Assembly (NCBI GenBank): GCA_023390115.1
Contig: JAEWDM010000022.1
Location: 248,001-312,000 of the forward strand
From: Bacillota bacterium
GTDB taxonomy: Bacteria; Bacillota; Clostridia; Acetivibrionales; DSM-27016
Length of the DNA stretch: 64,000 nucleotides
Direction of reading: 5' to 3'
Part shown: positions 26,801 to 38,500 of the stretch, piece after piece
How the letters are laid out: each line of letters starts with the position of its first letter
How positions within the stretch are numbered: the first letter of the stretch is position 1
The notes under the pieces: generated by a model
Seen by the model: the letters and a program-made list of their open reading frames with translations, nothing else
Database searches by the model: none
What the model was told of the DNA's origin: nothing
Made by a program: the position numbers and the translations under genes

Positions 26801-29578
26801 TGAACTGCAAAGAAGTGTGAGCAGCAGGTCCGGGGCCGTTACCTCACTCATAAGCAAAATACCTCCGGGCGCCAGCAGGTCCTTTACAGCCGTGGCAGCC
26901 TGTCCGGCGCTTCCTGCCGCATACATGGCATTTCCTGCTATAACGACATCATATTGATTTTTTGAAAAGCCCTGCCGCTCCAAGGATTCCTGTATGTCCA
27001 GAACCTTAAACTCCACAAACGGGAAGCCTCCAAGCTTTTCCCGGGAATAATCCAGCAAAAGCTCCTGCACATCGGTAAAGGTATATTCTGTCCTGTCCTC
27101 CGGTAAAAGGGGTAAAAGCCTGCACGCAAGCTCCCCCGTCCCCCCTCCTATTTCCAGCACCCTCAGCATGCTTTTGCCCGGAATGCTTTTTAAGATAACC
27201 TCCACAAAACCGGAGACTGCCCCGTTAAAGTGCTTTAAGGGAGGATAATCCCGGTATAGCTGCTCGGAAATTGATAACGAGCTGTTGCCGGTATACTCAT
27301 AGCTTGAAAGCAGCTCCCCCAGACCGGAGCAAAAATCGTTTATACTTAGGAGCAGAGCAGTGCTTTTGCCAAACAGCCCGCTGCCCTCCAGCTGCTTGTA
27401 CAGTGAGCTCCGCTCCTCGTCGGAAATAAGCGTAAGCCCGCCGTAGCCATCCTCATCCTTCTGAAGAAAGCCCTCTCGTACCAGGCCTTCAAGCAGCCAC
27501 ATCAAATACTGGCTGTATCTCGGCATTACCGGTGTCTGAAAAAGAAAGCTTTCTATGCCGGCCCTCTCCTCAAAATCCTCAAAAGCTCCCAGCTCTATTA
27601 GTGTGCGTCCTATATTATAAGCGAGCCACCGGTTAAGCAGCCCCAGCTCCTCCTTGTAACCGGAGGCTTGAGGCAAGGACTTCCCCTCCGCCTCCTGCTT
27701 ACATCCCAAATCAACCAGCGCTTTCCACAGGCGCTCCGAATCAAATTCCCGCGGAAGGCCCTCTTTTGCCTGGGCCTTTTCACCGGCAGGCCTTTCACGC
27801 CAATGACGCTTCCTGTCAAAGCAATAGACCGGAAGAGAAACCCTTCCGAGTCCCCGGTTTTCATAAAACCGCTCCCAGTTTACCGGCACACCCTGCACAT
27901 AAAGCCCCGCCATAGCCTCAAGCCCGCTTCTGTCGATGCCGGTGAAATTAAATTCATTTTCAGTCTCGTCCTTTTCACCCGCCTGTCTTTGCACTCTCCC
28001 TTCAAAAAGACCGGAGGCTGCCTCTCCAGCTGCAAAAGCCTCAAGCTGCAATACCGCCTCCTCCCGGGAGCCGCATACAAGAGCAAGCCTTAAGGAATGG
28101 TGCATACGCCCCACGGCCATGGTATACGCAATATCCCCAAGCGAAGCCTCCGGCTTGCCCATAAGCACCCTTTTATATTCCTCCGCCAGCGCCCTTAAGC
28201 TTTTTTCAGTTAACGCCGACATAAGCAAAAGCTGAGGCCCATCCTCCATTCCGGACTTGTCCTGCCCTTTCGGACCCTGCTGCACAACAACATGCGCATT
28301 TGTGCCCCCTATCCCAAAGGAGCTGACTCCCGCCACGCACCGCTTTCCATTGTCAGGCAGCTCCGAAAGCGAGGTATTGACAAAGAAGGGGCTTTGTGAA
28401 AAATCTATCTTGGGGTTGGGCCTGCTGTAATTTAGGCTTGGGGGAATAAGCCCGTGCTTCAGCGACAGCACTGTTTTTATAAAGCTGGCGATTCCGGCGG
28501 CAGTATCAAGATGCCCTATATTGGTTTTTACAGAGCCTATTGCACAGAAGCCCTTTTTATCGGTATCTCTGCCGAAAACCTTTGTCAGTGCCTGTATTTC
28601 GATTGGATCTCCTAATGGAGTGCCTGTGCCGTGAGCCTCGATATAAGCAATATCCCCCGCATTAACCTCAGCCATGGCAAGGGCCTCCGATATAACCGCG
28701 GCCTGTCCCTCTACGCTTGGAGCCGTATATCCCGCCTTGGCCTGACCGTCATTGTTTACGGCAGTACCCCTTATAACGGCATAAATGTGATCCCCTTCTG
28801 CAAGCGCCCTGTCGAGAGGCTTTAACAGAACGGCTCCGACTCCGTTGCCTCCTATAATCCCCCTCGCATCCTCATCAAAGGCTCTGCAGTGACCGTCGGG
28901 AGAAAAAATCATATCCTCCTGGTAAAAGTAGCCCTGCTTCTGGGGAATGCTCAGCGCCGCTCCCCCTGCCAGAGCCATGTCGCACTCTCCGCTCCTTAGG
29001 CTCTCGCATGCCATATGTACCGCTACCAGGGAGGTTGAGCACGCGGTCTGTATTGTTATACTGGGGCCCTTTAAATTCAGCTTATATGATATTCTGTTTG
29101 TAATATAATCCTTGTCGGTTCCAAGAAGCGCCTGAAAGCCCGAAGAGGTGCCGTTACGCATATAATCGGGAAGCAGGTTCCACACATAGCTGCTGGCCCT
29201 CATTCCTCCGAAAACCCCTATGCGCCCGTCGTATTTCTGGGGAACATACCCGGCATCCTCAAAGCTTTCCCAAGCACACTCCATAAAAATCCTCTGCTGC
29301 GGGTCCATACTGTCTGCTTCCTTTGGAGAGTAACCGAAAAACTGGCTGTCAAACATATCCACATCCTCTATAACACATCCGGCCTTTATATAACCGGGAT
29401 CATTTATAAATCCGGGATCAACCCCCGAGGCCTCAAGCTCTCCGTCGGTAAAAAAGGTAACCGATTCCACTCCCTGCCGTAAATTTCTCCAGAACTCCTC
29501 CGTGTTTTTTGCTCCCGGAAAACGGCAGCTCATTCCTATAACTGCAATTCCCTCCGTGTATTCATTATTACCGTTCAA
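20813..29578 (-). CDS. PKS-NRPS, KS-(no AT)-MT-DH*-ACP-Cy-A(Cys, MT-like insert)-PCP
   Basis: About 2921 aa. KS near 12-430 has its Cys (TACSTSL) and both His motifs (EAHGTGT, KTNIGH). The KS is followed by linkers but no acyltransferase. A C-methyltransferase (VLEIGGGTGEL near 803) is intact. A dehydratase-like part has YSVIDSAIAP where HxxxGxxxxP is expected and EGCIQ for DxxxQ, so it looks inactive. Then come ACP (QMGLDSLMF near 1380), Cy (ELLNADVMS near 1590, first Asp replaced by Glu), a Cys-type A domain (VIYTSGSTGAPKG near 2065) with an inserted MT-like region whose motif I reads ELGTRANSM, and a PCP (SGGDSLQAT near 2860). I set the start at TTG 29578 because GAGGTGA precedes it and it overlaps the upstream stop by 11 bases; a longer upstream reading is less likely. 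Confidence 0.93.
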   Translation of the reverse strand: MNGNNEYTEGIAVIGMSCRFPGAKNTEEFWRNLRQGVESVTFFTDGELEASGVDPGFINDPGYIKAGCVIEDVDMFDSQFFGYSPKEADSMDPQQRIFMECAWESFEDAGYVPQKYDGRIGVFGGMRASSYVWNLLPDYMRNGTSSGFQALLGTDKDYITNRISYKLNLKGPSITIQTACSTSLVAVHMACESLRSGECDMALAGGAALSIPQKQGYFYQEDMIFSPDGHCRAFDEDARGIIGGNGVGAVLLKPLDRALAEGDHIYAVIRGTAVNNDGQAKAGYTAPSVEGQAAVISEALAMAEVNAGDIAYIEAHGTGTPLGDPIEIQALTKVFGRDTDKKGFCAIGSVKTNIGHLDTAAGIASFIKTVLSLKHGLIPPSLNYSRPNPKIDFSQSPFFVNTSLSELPDNGKRCVAGVSSFGIGGTNAHVVVQQGPKGQDKSGMEDGPQLLLMSALTEKSLRALAEEYKRVLMGKPEASLGDIAYTMAVGRMHHSLRLALVCGSREEAVLQLEAFAAGEAASGLFEGRVQRQAGEKDETENEFNFTGIDRSGLEAMAGLYVQGVPVNWERFYENRGLGRVSLPVYCFDRKRHWRERPAGEKAQAKEGLPREFDSERLWKALVDLGCKQEAEGKSLPQASGYKEELGLLNRWLAYNIGRTLIELGAFEDFEERAGIESFLFQTPVMPRYSQYLMWLLEGLVREGFLQKDEDGYGGLTLISDEERSSLYKQLEGSGLFGKSTALLLSINDFCSGLGELLSSYEYTGNSSLSISEQLYRDYPPLKHFNGAVSGFVEVILKSIPGKSMLRVLEIGGGTGELACRLLPLLPEDRTEYTFTDVQELLLDYSREKLGGFPFVEFKVLDIQESLERQGFSKNQYDVVIAGNAMYAAGSAGQAATAVKDLLAPGGILLMSEVTAPDLLLTLLCSSWMGQAEDEELRQVSPFISDDGWTGILNDSGFGDIGLSGAAAWDGQHIFFARAPLSQGEEVPGAFAVTKGGAASEMVTLQGDGHPLLGVRYPTAMPVFEKKFKGGSFQKGYSVIDSAIAPVSLFYAMAESGAEKLLGGSSYKFTDFRMFDPLALTGGDYVQSSQTVQTVFTRYDSDCAELKIFSLSEEGMKDGPGTWSLNFSAGAALEDFDGACGEASGESRLSIDEEACRELVAEMRRGELYEFFNQKGVSYDTDFQPIEVLKKYNGFGIAEISLEAEKSDGGCNGLRAQAIEGCIQAAAAMAGDNSPGLKQPGGSFYFLTQVESIQFLHGSTGKRASVKVQPRDSEGKGGGPELDGWVYDEDGCLIGVVKGIHLAQFGADEVRRFIHRGEDVASQAGRRPSEAEAACREDLLDRFCRASDDEGKKIIQDYLIDVLSEILRLDKSELLLDEDFIQMGLDSLMFLELNQILARDAKVRVTAQEAFETPYISALAERIEKEIRARRNDEGENGRNDALDPVAAIGGIIKADIDNRYEPFDLTNVQYAYWIGRSGILDLGNVSCHFYFEVERPGLDTSMFNMAWNRVVERHDMLRSVILPEGRQRILPSVPYYRVAEMDFTQLGGKEIDKRLEEIRHIKSHQVISSEEWPLFDICVSFLPGRVRIHFSIELLNADVMSIQIIFSEVDAFMKNPEFKPKPLEISFRDYVLAEKALRETPFYQRSREYWIDQVSRMPAAPDLPLAKALTEVKNQRFRSLVRELDRKTWSSLKRKAAQKGVTPSGVLLAAYADVLAAWSRNSEFIISLAQFNRIPFHPDVFNITGDFTSIMIMAMNPSSGRSFLERAKKVQADMWSHLEHRHFDGVQVIRELARGKREGNEALIPVVFTSVLGMGEQSEELYPWAVLGEVGYFVSQTPQVWLDNQVSERNGQLIISWDIIEEVFPEGMPHDMLDVYENMLLRLAAEDEAWDEDARVTAPESHMEKYILANATDAPLSGELLHTLFLSQAKVRKEHPAVITRKGEISYSRLNTVSNCLAHRLKALGAEPNRLVAVVMEKGWEQVAAALGILMSGAAYLPISPGLPEERILHLLKDGQAAAVLTQPHLADKIGRPEGLDIIAVDAGESYNDELPPVEQVNSPSDIAYVIYTSGSTGAPKGVVIDHRGAVNTILDINGRFDVEPGDRVLALSAMNFDLSVYDIFGLLAAGGSIVMPEPQMAKDPEHWWELIASERVTVWNTVPVLMQMLMNCRRTLDGGLPESLRLVLMSGDWIPVELPGKIRSALPNAQVISMGGATEASIWSIIYPIERVDPDWKSIPYGKPMNNQHFYVLDNNLHHRPLWVPGQLYIGGEGLALGYWRDEEKTASSFVINPHTGERIYRTGDLGRYLPDGNIEFLGREDFQVKLRGYRIELGEIEAVLREHPGIKEAVVDAAGESTDEKRLLAYITCRDGQEASVLTSQAEAPDRVRNIWENMHSAGKAQSQVLPDRVIIENLPVFWEYMEELTVEVICSVLNDMRLFASDGEQHTPGELVSSWGILPEFERLIAQWLELLRKHGRLVRSGEAYTSPYRLPDGLLSDTLLSKVSCCPVLGEKARELLEYFRNTREAYVSLLKGDTNPLQLFISGNSMFTAKDMERFNLLEWYWSDIIEALVKRMLDTAGKEERLEIMELGTRANSMSDRIVPLLGSGKGRYTYTDSSAFFIDLQKESVGTCEAVGYKLFDFNKSPTVQDLKPCGFDAVIASNALHRASDIKKSLQYLKLLLKPGGLLIIYEGTRNNPLQLVTVGLFEGGFSNFEDSRRESCLPLLPEDEWRRQLAEAGFIRFGAYPEPNGELSVLGQSVIMAQAPERVLYFEQRAIQAYLKDKLPDYMVPGDIMLLESIPLTPNGKLDRKALPRPGARLYQGGTAAYEPPRSHMEKRVAEVWSRVLKTEKPGLNDDFLTSGGDSLQATQFVNMLRDTFKVDFPLRVLFDEATIASIARYIEDAELSCKELFANNDFEEGTL

Positions 29579-32500
29579 AGCGATCACCTCGTCTAAGTTT
29601 TCTTTTCTTTCTGCCTGCCTGCATCTGCCTGCGCCTTTCCGCCTGCTGCCGTGTTTCCTCCGCGGCATGTCCTTCGTCGATTCCGCCGTTTAAGAAGTCC
29701 GCAAGCTTGCCTATGCTGGTATGCTCAAATATATCCATAATGCTTATTTTTCTTCCCAGGGTATTTTCCAGCCTTCCCTGAATGCGAAGCATATGCATCG
29801 AATTTGCTCCCATATCAAATAAATTCTCATTTGTCCCTGCCTCGTCAATACCTAAAACATCCTTCACGATATCGCTTACCAGTCTTTCCATGTCATTTTT
29901 AGGCAGTGTAAGGGCTGCCGGGGATTTCTTTATCTCGGATGCCAATTTAAGCAGTTCCTTTCTGTCTATTTTTCCGTTGACGGTCAGCGGCATGGACTCA
30001 ACCACCACAAAGGCCGAAGGAATCATATACGCGGGAAGCCTTTCCGCGAGATAATCATGCGCCCTGCAGGAATCGAAGCCTCCTGCTGCGGCAGGTATGA
30101 TAAAGCCGATAAGCCATTTTTCGCCTTTGCTTTCAGCCGCAAGCACCACGGCATCCGAAACATCACCGCAGCCTCTTAAGGCCGACTCGATTTCTCCAAG
30201 CTCTATCCTGTACCCCCTGATCTTTACCTGGAAGTCATCGCGTCCGAGGAACTCTATGCTTCCGTCAGGCATATACCGGCCCACATCCCCTGTGCGGTAC
30301 AGAGCCTCGCCTGTTGCGGGATGGAGTATAAAGCCTTCACGGGTTTTCTCCTCGTCCCTCCAGTAGCCCTTTGCCAGTCCGGTACCTCCTATATACAACT
30401 GTCCCGGAACCAAGTCGGGACAATCCTCCATAAACGAATTTAAGACATAAAACCTTTGATTATCCAAAGGGTATCCGTAAGGAATACTGTTCCATTTGTC
30501 ATCCACATGCTCTATTGGGTATACAATAGACCATATGGATGCTTCCGTAGCACCCCCAAGGCTTATAACCCTGGTTTGCGGATTCATATCCCATATAGCC
30601 CCCGGAAGCCTTACCGGAATCCAGTCACCGCTCATAAGCACAAGCCTCAGGCTTGCTCTCAAAACCTCTTCCCTGTCGGCAAGGTTGTCTGTAAGGGCCT
30701 GCATAAGGGCAGGGACAGAATTCCATATGCTTACGCCATGCCTTAGTATCATTTCGTCCCAGTGAGACGGGTTTTTTGCATCTCCGGCACCGGGCATTAC
30801 TATAGCCCCCCCTGCCGCCAAAAGTCCGAATATATCATAGACCGAAAGGTCAAAATTAAGGTTTGAAACCGCAAGCACCCTGTCGGAAGCTGATACCGAA
30901 AACCGCCTGTTGATATCCAGCACGGTATTCACAGCTCCCCTGTGGTCAATCATTACGCCCTTCGGAAGCCCGGTTGAGCCTGAGGTAAATATGACATATG
31001 CCAAATCCTCCGGACTTTGAGTAAATTCAACCTCCCCTTCCTCTGATACGCCCTCAGCCGCATCAACGTATATAGTTTCCATCTCCCCGGGCCATTCAAT
31101 ACTTTCTCCGATCCATGACTGCGTGAGAACAAGCCTTGCTCCCCCATGTCTTAGAAGATACCAAAGCCGCTCCTTGGGCAGCTCGGGATCTACCGGCAGG
31201 TACGCGGCGCCCGAGAAAAGCACTCCAAGCACGCCGGCAACCTGCTCCCAGCCTTTTTCCATTGCTACGGCAACAAGGGTATTGGCCTCCGCTCCCCTGT
31301 CCTTTAAAATGCGTCCGAGATACAGAGCCCTCCTATACAATTCGCCGTAAGTCAAAACCCTGTCAGGGGCTATAACAGCAGGAGCGTCCGGACTTGTCCG
31401 CGCCTGCTTTTTAAAGAGTGTGTGCAGCAGCTCGCAGGACAGTCCGGCATCTGTGGAATTGACCTTCCTTCGTACCATGAGCTGGGCGGGGGGCAGAAGA
31501 GAAAACCGCTTTTTATCCCAATGGCCGCCATTCTCCGCCAGCTCTTCAAGAAGCCCGCGGTATGCCTGGAACATGTCCTCCAATAGCCCCTCGGGGAACA
31601 AGCCGGCCACAGAATCCCATATAAGCACCAGACTGCCGTCATTTTCATAAACCTGATGATCCAGCCATACCTGAGGTGTTTGCGTTATATTGTATACAAG
31701 CTTACCCATGCGGGTAATTCCCGCACCGTCCTGATGCGCTCCCCCAAGTCCCAGAGCACTTGTAAAAACAACAGGCATGACCGCGCTTCGGGAATTTGCA
31801 TTATGCGCCCTTGTATACTCTCTGAGAACCCTTATGCCGCCCATATAGGAATGATCCAGATCCTCCCAAAGGCGCTGCTGTATATTTTTTGCGCGCTCGG
31901 AGAAGGTTTCCCCGCGGGTGTTGTCCACCTCCAAAAGCGTAAGGGAGGTAAAATCTCCAACCAGCTCATAGACCTGCGGGTGAATAGGCATACGGTTAAA
32001 CAGTGTCAGATTCACAGTAAACCTCTGCGACCTGCTCCACATTCCCAATATCTCCGAATATACCGCCAGCAGCAGCCCTGAAGGCGTAATATTCCTGTTT
32101 TGGGCCTGCTCCTTAAGCCTGTGCCACATATGGGGCGGCAGCTTGCTTTCAAGCCGCCTGAAGCGCTGTTCGGTTATGCCTCCCGAGCTTTTTGCCAGAG
32201 GAAGCATGGGTGCCGGGGGCATTTGGGGAATCCTCGCGGACCAGTACCTGCTGTCCTCTTCATAGCTTCCGGTATTTTCAAGCGCCTCCACAGCCAGCAC
32301 ATAATCCCTGAAGGACAGCTCAAGGGGCTTCAGCTCTTCCCCCGGCTCATTATAAATCCGTGCCCATTCCTCAAACAGGTAAAGCATGGACCACCCGTCA
32401 AATATCAGGTTGTCGAAGCTCACATGCAGCCTTATTTTATCTCCGTACAGAAGTGCCGCCCTTATATCAAAAAGCGGCCAGGTATCCACCTGTATAACCT

Positions 32501-35500
32501 GATGCGACATTTCCTCCCTAAGCCTGTCAAGCTCTATGTCCGCCTCCGCGGCATCCATGCCTCTCAAGTCGGTCACCTTTATTTCATACGGTGGCACATG
32601 CTTCAAAATACGCTGTTCATTTCCTGTCACCACTGTCCTCATCATGTCATGCTGTCTTATCAGCCTTTGCCATGCGCTATTAAGCCTTTCCACATCCAGC
32701 CCCGTATTCTCAATCTCAAAGTAGCTGTGAGTAGACACTCCCCCAAGCTCAAAGAGGCCGGTCCTTCCAAGCCAGTATGCCTGCTGTACGTCGGTAAGGG
32801 GAAACGGCTCATACCTCCCGGCCACGTCGGGCACTATGGCAGGCAAAGGAGCTGCCTTTCCGGTATTCTGCTTTTCTTCCGACATAAGAGCTTCAATATG
32901 CTTTGCCAGAAGCTCTACCGTCGAAGCGGAAAACAGGCTTCTTAAGGATATCTCCACCCCGAACAGCTCCCGTATTTTAGAAATCATACGCGTTCCGACG
33001 AGAGAATCTCCTCCCAGCTCAAAAAAGCTGTCTCTTATCCCCGCGCTTTCCACCTTAAGTACTTCCTTCCAAACATCAAGCAGCTTTTCCTCGCACTCAC
33101 TCGCCGGGGCTGCCGCACTGCTGTCCGGCAGGGCTATTTTTGCTCCTTTTTGGGAGAGCGCCCTTCTGTCAACCTTTCCGTTTGCGGTTAAAGGCATATC
33201 CCTTAAAAGCTCAATTGAGTGCGGAAGCATATATTCAGGCAGCGTTTGACGCAGATGATCCCTTACGGCGTCCTCATTAAACACATACGCACGTGAAGCC
33301 GACCGTGCAAGCAGAACAGCCCTTCCTGATACACCCGGCTTAAGTTCGCTGCCGGGAAACGCCCTTAACTCCTCAAAGCCCGCCGTGCAAATCACAGTCC
33401 TCCACTCATCCTCAGACAGAAGAGGCTGCCTTTTTTCCGCCCTGCTGTCGGTGAGCCTTGTAAAACCCGCCTCAAGAATACCCACGCTTACAAGCTGCAA
33501 GGCACTGCTTTGCGTAAGCTCGGTCATAATGAGGCTTCCTCCGGGAGAAAGCAGCGAATGGACCTGGCCCAGCGTAAAGGGAAGGTTTACCGCCCTGTGA
33601 AGAGAGTGGTTTGCAATAACCACATCAAAGCTGTTAGGAATAAAGCCCTGTGCCGAAGCCTCGCCGTCCATGTCCATAAGCTTAAAGCCGGTATTGGGAA
33701 AAGCCTTTAAATTCTCCTCTGCAATATCAAGGAAGAACGGTGAGCTGTCGCTTACGGTATATGATATTTTATAGTCCGGTAAAAGCTCCAGAAGCTGCTT
33801 TGCAAGTGTTCCGGTGCGCGCTCCCAGCTCAAGTACTCTTACCGTACCTTGCCCTTTAGCGTTAGCTATGGCCTTTAATATATCCCCCGCCACACCACCG
33901 AGCTCATTTACTGCCGGAGTCATTCGGAGCAGCAGCTCGGGAGATAACGAAAGGCCGCTTCCGAAGAACACCTGCAAAGGCTCCGTTTTACCCATAAGCA
34001 TTCCGGGGCAGCTTTTTATCAGCTCATTAAAATATTTTTTAATTCCCCCGGCATACCCGGCAAAGGCCGGAGACTTTGGACCGTCTTCCGCGGCTGTGTA
34101 CTCTCCCGGCTCTCCCGTCAGTGCCCCGGCGTTTGTATAGCAAGATCCTTCCATTTTAACAAGACCCCTGCACAGCAAAGCGTCAAGCCATTGCTTCATA
34201 AGATCGCGGTAGCGCTCATCTATTCCCGCGCTTCTAATAAGCTCATCGGCCGTATACCTTTCAAACGGACGCGTAAATACCCCCAGCATATTCAAAATGC
34301 TGCCCATAACGCTTATGGCATAGTCCTCAAGATATCTTCCGAAACGCGCAAACTCCTCTGCGTCAATTCCTGCAAATACCTCTGCGGCTTTTGACTTCCC
34401 AGCCTCAACAGCCATGCCCCACTGTGCGCAAATGGCATCCCTGTCGCCATCAACCACTGTAAACAGCGGGTTTTCACTGAAATCCTCCGCCGCTGCAAAT
34501 GCGGAAAGGTATTTATCCCCCTTCCGCCCCTCACAAACAACCACGGCGGCATCCCGGACTCCGGGGTGTGACCTGATAGCCTCTTCAACCTCTCCAAGCT
34601 CAATGCGGTGTCCCCTGATCTTGACCTGCAAATCCTCACGCCCAAGAAATTCTATGTTTCCATCAGGCAGATACCGGCCAAGGTCTCCCGTGCTGTAAAG
34701 CCGTTCTCCCGATTCATGATTAATAAAAAAGCTCTTTGACGTTTTATCCTGATCCTTGAAATATCCCATGGCAAGCCCTGAGCCACCTATATACAAATGT
34801 CCGGGCACCCAGTCAGGGCAAGGCTCCAGCGCATCATTCAGAACATGGAAGGTCTGGTTGGAAAGGGGCTTGCCGTAGGGTATGCTCCTCCAGCCCTCAC
34901 ACACCTCTCCCGGAGCGTCAATATCATATACAATCGACCATATCGAGGCCTCCGTCGCTCCTCCCATGCTAATTAGGCGTACGCCGGGGCAAAGGCTCCT
35001 CAGCTTCCCCGGAAGGCTCACAGGTATCCAGTCGCCGCTCATCATGATCAGCCTTAAGCAGGACGGCAGGCTTTCCTTTTTTCCCGAAACATATTCATAC
35101 AGCATTTCCACAAATGCCGGAACGGAATTCCACAGCGTAATTTTCTCATCAATAATAAGCCTGTGCCAGCACGCGGGGTCCCTTACCTCCTCCTGAGAGG
35201 GAAATACGACAGTTCCTCCCGCTCCTAAAAGCCCGAATATGTCATATACCGAAAGATCGAAATTAAGGCTGGAAATTGCCACAACCCTGTCTCCGGAGCC
35301 TACTCCGAACCTTTGATTTATGTCATAAACGGTGTTTACCGCTCCGCTGTGGCTTATCATAACACCCTTTGGCATACCCGTTGAGCCTGAGGTGTATATG
35401 ACATACGCCAGGTCCTCCGGCCTTTGCAGAAGAATACTCCGCCCGTCCGTCCGGGAGCAGCCGAATGGGGCATCTATGCCAACCCCGATAAGCTCAACTC

Positions 35501-38500
35501 CCTCCGGTACGGTTAGAGTATTTATAAGACGGGATTGCGTCAGGGCTATACGAGCTTCGCTTTCCCTTAGTATATAATCAAGCCTTTGCTGCGGTACGGC
35601 AGGGTCTATGGGAAGATAGGCCGCACCCGAAAAAAGTATGCCCATAACTCCCGCCGCCTGTTCCCAGCCCTTTTCCATAATCACTGCTACAAGCTGGTTG
35701 GGGCCTGCTCCCTTTGAGGCAAGCAGGCGGCCTATATCTCCCGCCCTGGCTGCAAGCTCTCCATACGTCATGCGGACACCGGCTGCGACAACAGCCTCCA
35801 TCTGCGGCTGCTTTTCCGCCTGCTCCAGAAACAGCTCATGGAGAAGCTTTTGAGGAAACGGCGCTTCGGTCATGTTTACCTTTTTGCGCAGCTCCGCCTG
35901 TGCGGACGGCAAGCGAGTGTACTCTTCCCCGTGCCACAGTGCCTCGTTGTCACAAAGGTCAGCCAGCAGAGCATTAAACGCATCAAACATGTCCTCCGGC
36001 AAGCCCTCCGGAAACAGCCCCGAAACGATATCCCAGTTATAAGAAAGCGCTCCCTTCCTGTCAAAGATCTGAAAGTCTATCCATACCTGGGGTGTTTGAG
36101 AAATGCAATATACAAAATCAACAGGCAGTCCCTCCGGCATTTCAAGTGTTGAGGTCTCCTCGCCCGATGAGCCCCCATATGGAAGCACGCTTGTAAATAC
36201 TACAGGCATTGAGCTTTGCGCCTCACCTCCGTTAATCCTTGTGAGCTCTCTTAAAACCTGAACCCCGGAAACGCACCTGTTCTCCATATCCTCCCAGAAT
36301 TGCTTCTGAACAGCCCTTGCCTTTTCGGCAAAGGTCCTTTCGCCCGCGGTATCAACAGCCAGTGCTATTAATGAGGTAAAGTCTCCGACCAGGCTGTTTA
36401 CCTGAGGGTGAAACGGCAGACGGTTAAAAAGCGTCATCATTATTGTAAACCGCGGGCTTTTGCTCCACCTGCCTATAACCTGCACAAAGGCTGCCAGCAG
36501 AACTCCCGATGGCGTAAGGCCCTCCTGTGCGGCCTTCTTCTTCAGCCTGTCCCACTTATCCTTATCCATCCCGGCGGACAGCCGCACAAATTTCGTTTCC
36601 GCAAGCTCGGAAGGATGCCTTGAAACAGGAAGCTCAGGAGCCGGGGGAAGTGAAGCCAGCTTATCCCTCCAATATTTAAGTGAATTTTCGTACGCCTCGC
36701 TATTCCTTGCGGCATGCTCCGCCATAATATAATCCCTGTAGGAAATCTCTATTTTGGGAAGCGTAGTATCGGGGTCGCAATAAAAGGAGTATAAATCGTT
36801 TATAAGTATATTGAAGCTCCAGCCGTCGGCAATAAGCAAATCAAGGCTTATATGCAGCCTGGTCTTCAAATCGTCAATACGGGAGGCCGTTATATCAAAA
36901 AGAGGGCCTGTAAGAGAAGGGTGGACGGCATGAGACAGCTCTTGCCTTAAAAGCTCCAAGCTCTCTTCCGCCTTATCCCTCTGCATTCCTCTTAAATCAA
37001 CAAGCCGTACTCTATATGGCTCCGCCTCGGCAAGAATCCTCTGCGTGCCGTCAGGAAGGATGACGGCTCTCAGCATCTCATGCCTCTTAACCAGGCTTGT
37101 AACGGCGCTGTTAAGGCGCTCTGTGTCAAGCCCGCCTACCTCCACCTCAACATATACATGGCACGAAACATCTCCAAGCCCGAACTGTCCCTGTCTTCCA
37201 ATCCAATAGGCATACTGTACGTCTGTAAGGGGGAAGGGCTGGAAGCGATTTTCTGCATCCACTCTGAAATCGCCCGGCTGCACGGAAGACGGCTCCTCCG
37301 TAAGTGTGTCATTTAACCCAAGGATGTTCATTACAAGCTCTCCAAGGCTTTTAACGGTACGGCACTGCAAAAACTCACTGAACGGAATATTCACCCCGAA
37401 ATCCGTTTTTAGGCTGCTGCGCAGGCCAAGAATAATCAACGAGTCCAAACCCATTTCCAGCAGGTTTTGCTGTACATCGATTTTTTCATAATTCTCAACC
37501 CATATGGCCTCCGCCACCCTCTTTCGTATATGGTCCATTACCTTATCAAGCCTTTGCTCCGGCAAAACTTCCTTTATTATATCCGATATGGAAGCACCTT
37601 CCGCTTCCGTACCTCCTTCCGCGGACTTCACCGGACGCTTCCTCTCTTGTGGCGCGGAGGCTGCCTGTCCATGCCCTTCACTTGCGGAATAGCTGAGAGC
37701 AGCCTGCTTGTTGTGCGGTGCCTCACCGGAAAGCCGGCTGAAAAACGCCTTCATAGCTCCTCCGGCACTGCCCGCGGCATATTTTGCGGCATCAAGCGGG
37801 AATACGCCCGCCTGAACGGCATTGCTTTCCATAAGCTCCTTCAGCATGGCGAAGCCTGATTCGGCATCCACAAGCCCCAGGCCCTTTTTGCCGAGAGCTG
37901 ACACCTCAATACCGCTTAGGGATGCTATCATTCCATTTCCCTCCCACGGGCCCCAGTTCACCGACAGCGCGGGCAGTCCCTCCAAGCGGCGGTAATAAGC
38001 AAGGGAATCCATTACGGCATTTGCGGCCGCATAGTTGCCCTGTCCCGAGGCCCCTGTCACAGACGCGACGGAGGAAAACATTACAAAGCAATCCAGAGGA
38101 AGCTCCCTTGTCACAGCATGAAGGTTAAGGGCGCCCGCCGCTTTTGGCCTTAAGGCACGCATAAACCGCTCACGGCTTTGGTTGAAAAGCATTCCGTCAT
38201 CCAGCTCCCCTGCCAGATGGAAAACTCCCTTTAAGGGCATGCTTCCGCAATTAATTTTGGGCAGCACTCTTTTTAATGCCTCATAATCGGCAACATCCGC
38301 TTGAAATACATCAACTGCGGTGCCTGCCTCCGTTATTTTTCTAATAATATCCTTATTGCCCTGTGAAGCTCCCTTACGGCTTAATAACGCCAATCTGCCG
38401 GCGCCGTTTAAGGCAAGCCATTGTGCCAGCCTTATTCCAATTCCGCCTGTTCCTCCGGTAATCAGGTAGGTGGCATTGGAATCCAGGCTTAATGCGCCCG

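Noticed and set aside
29579..29668. N-terminal 30-residue extension of the second megasynthase
   Set aside because: Its Arg/Lys-rich sequence lies wholly over the C-terminus of the upstream gene, while the TTG at 29578 has a strong GAGGTGA site and leads straight into the KS domain.
32100..32945. 281-codon plus-strand frame inside the giant megasynthase gene
   Set aside because: Shadow of the Cy-A coding sequence; no independent motifs.
30000..36000. Direct repeats between Cy-A modules as mobile or CRISPR-like repeats
   Set aside because: The similarity follows conserved domain motifs of paralogous modules and does not form short regular repeats.
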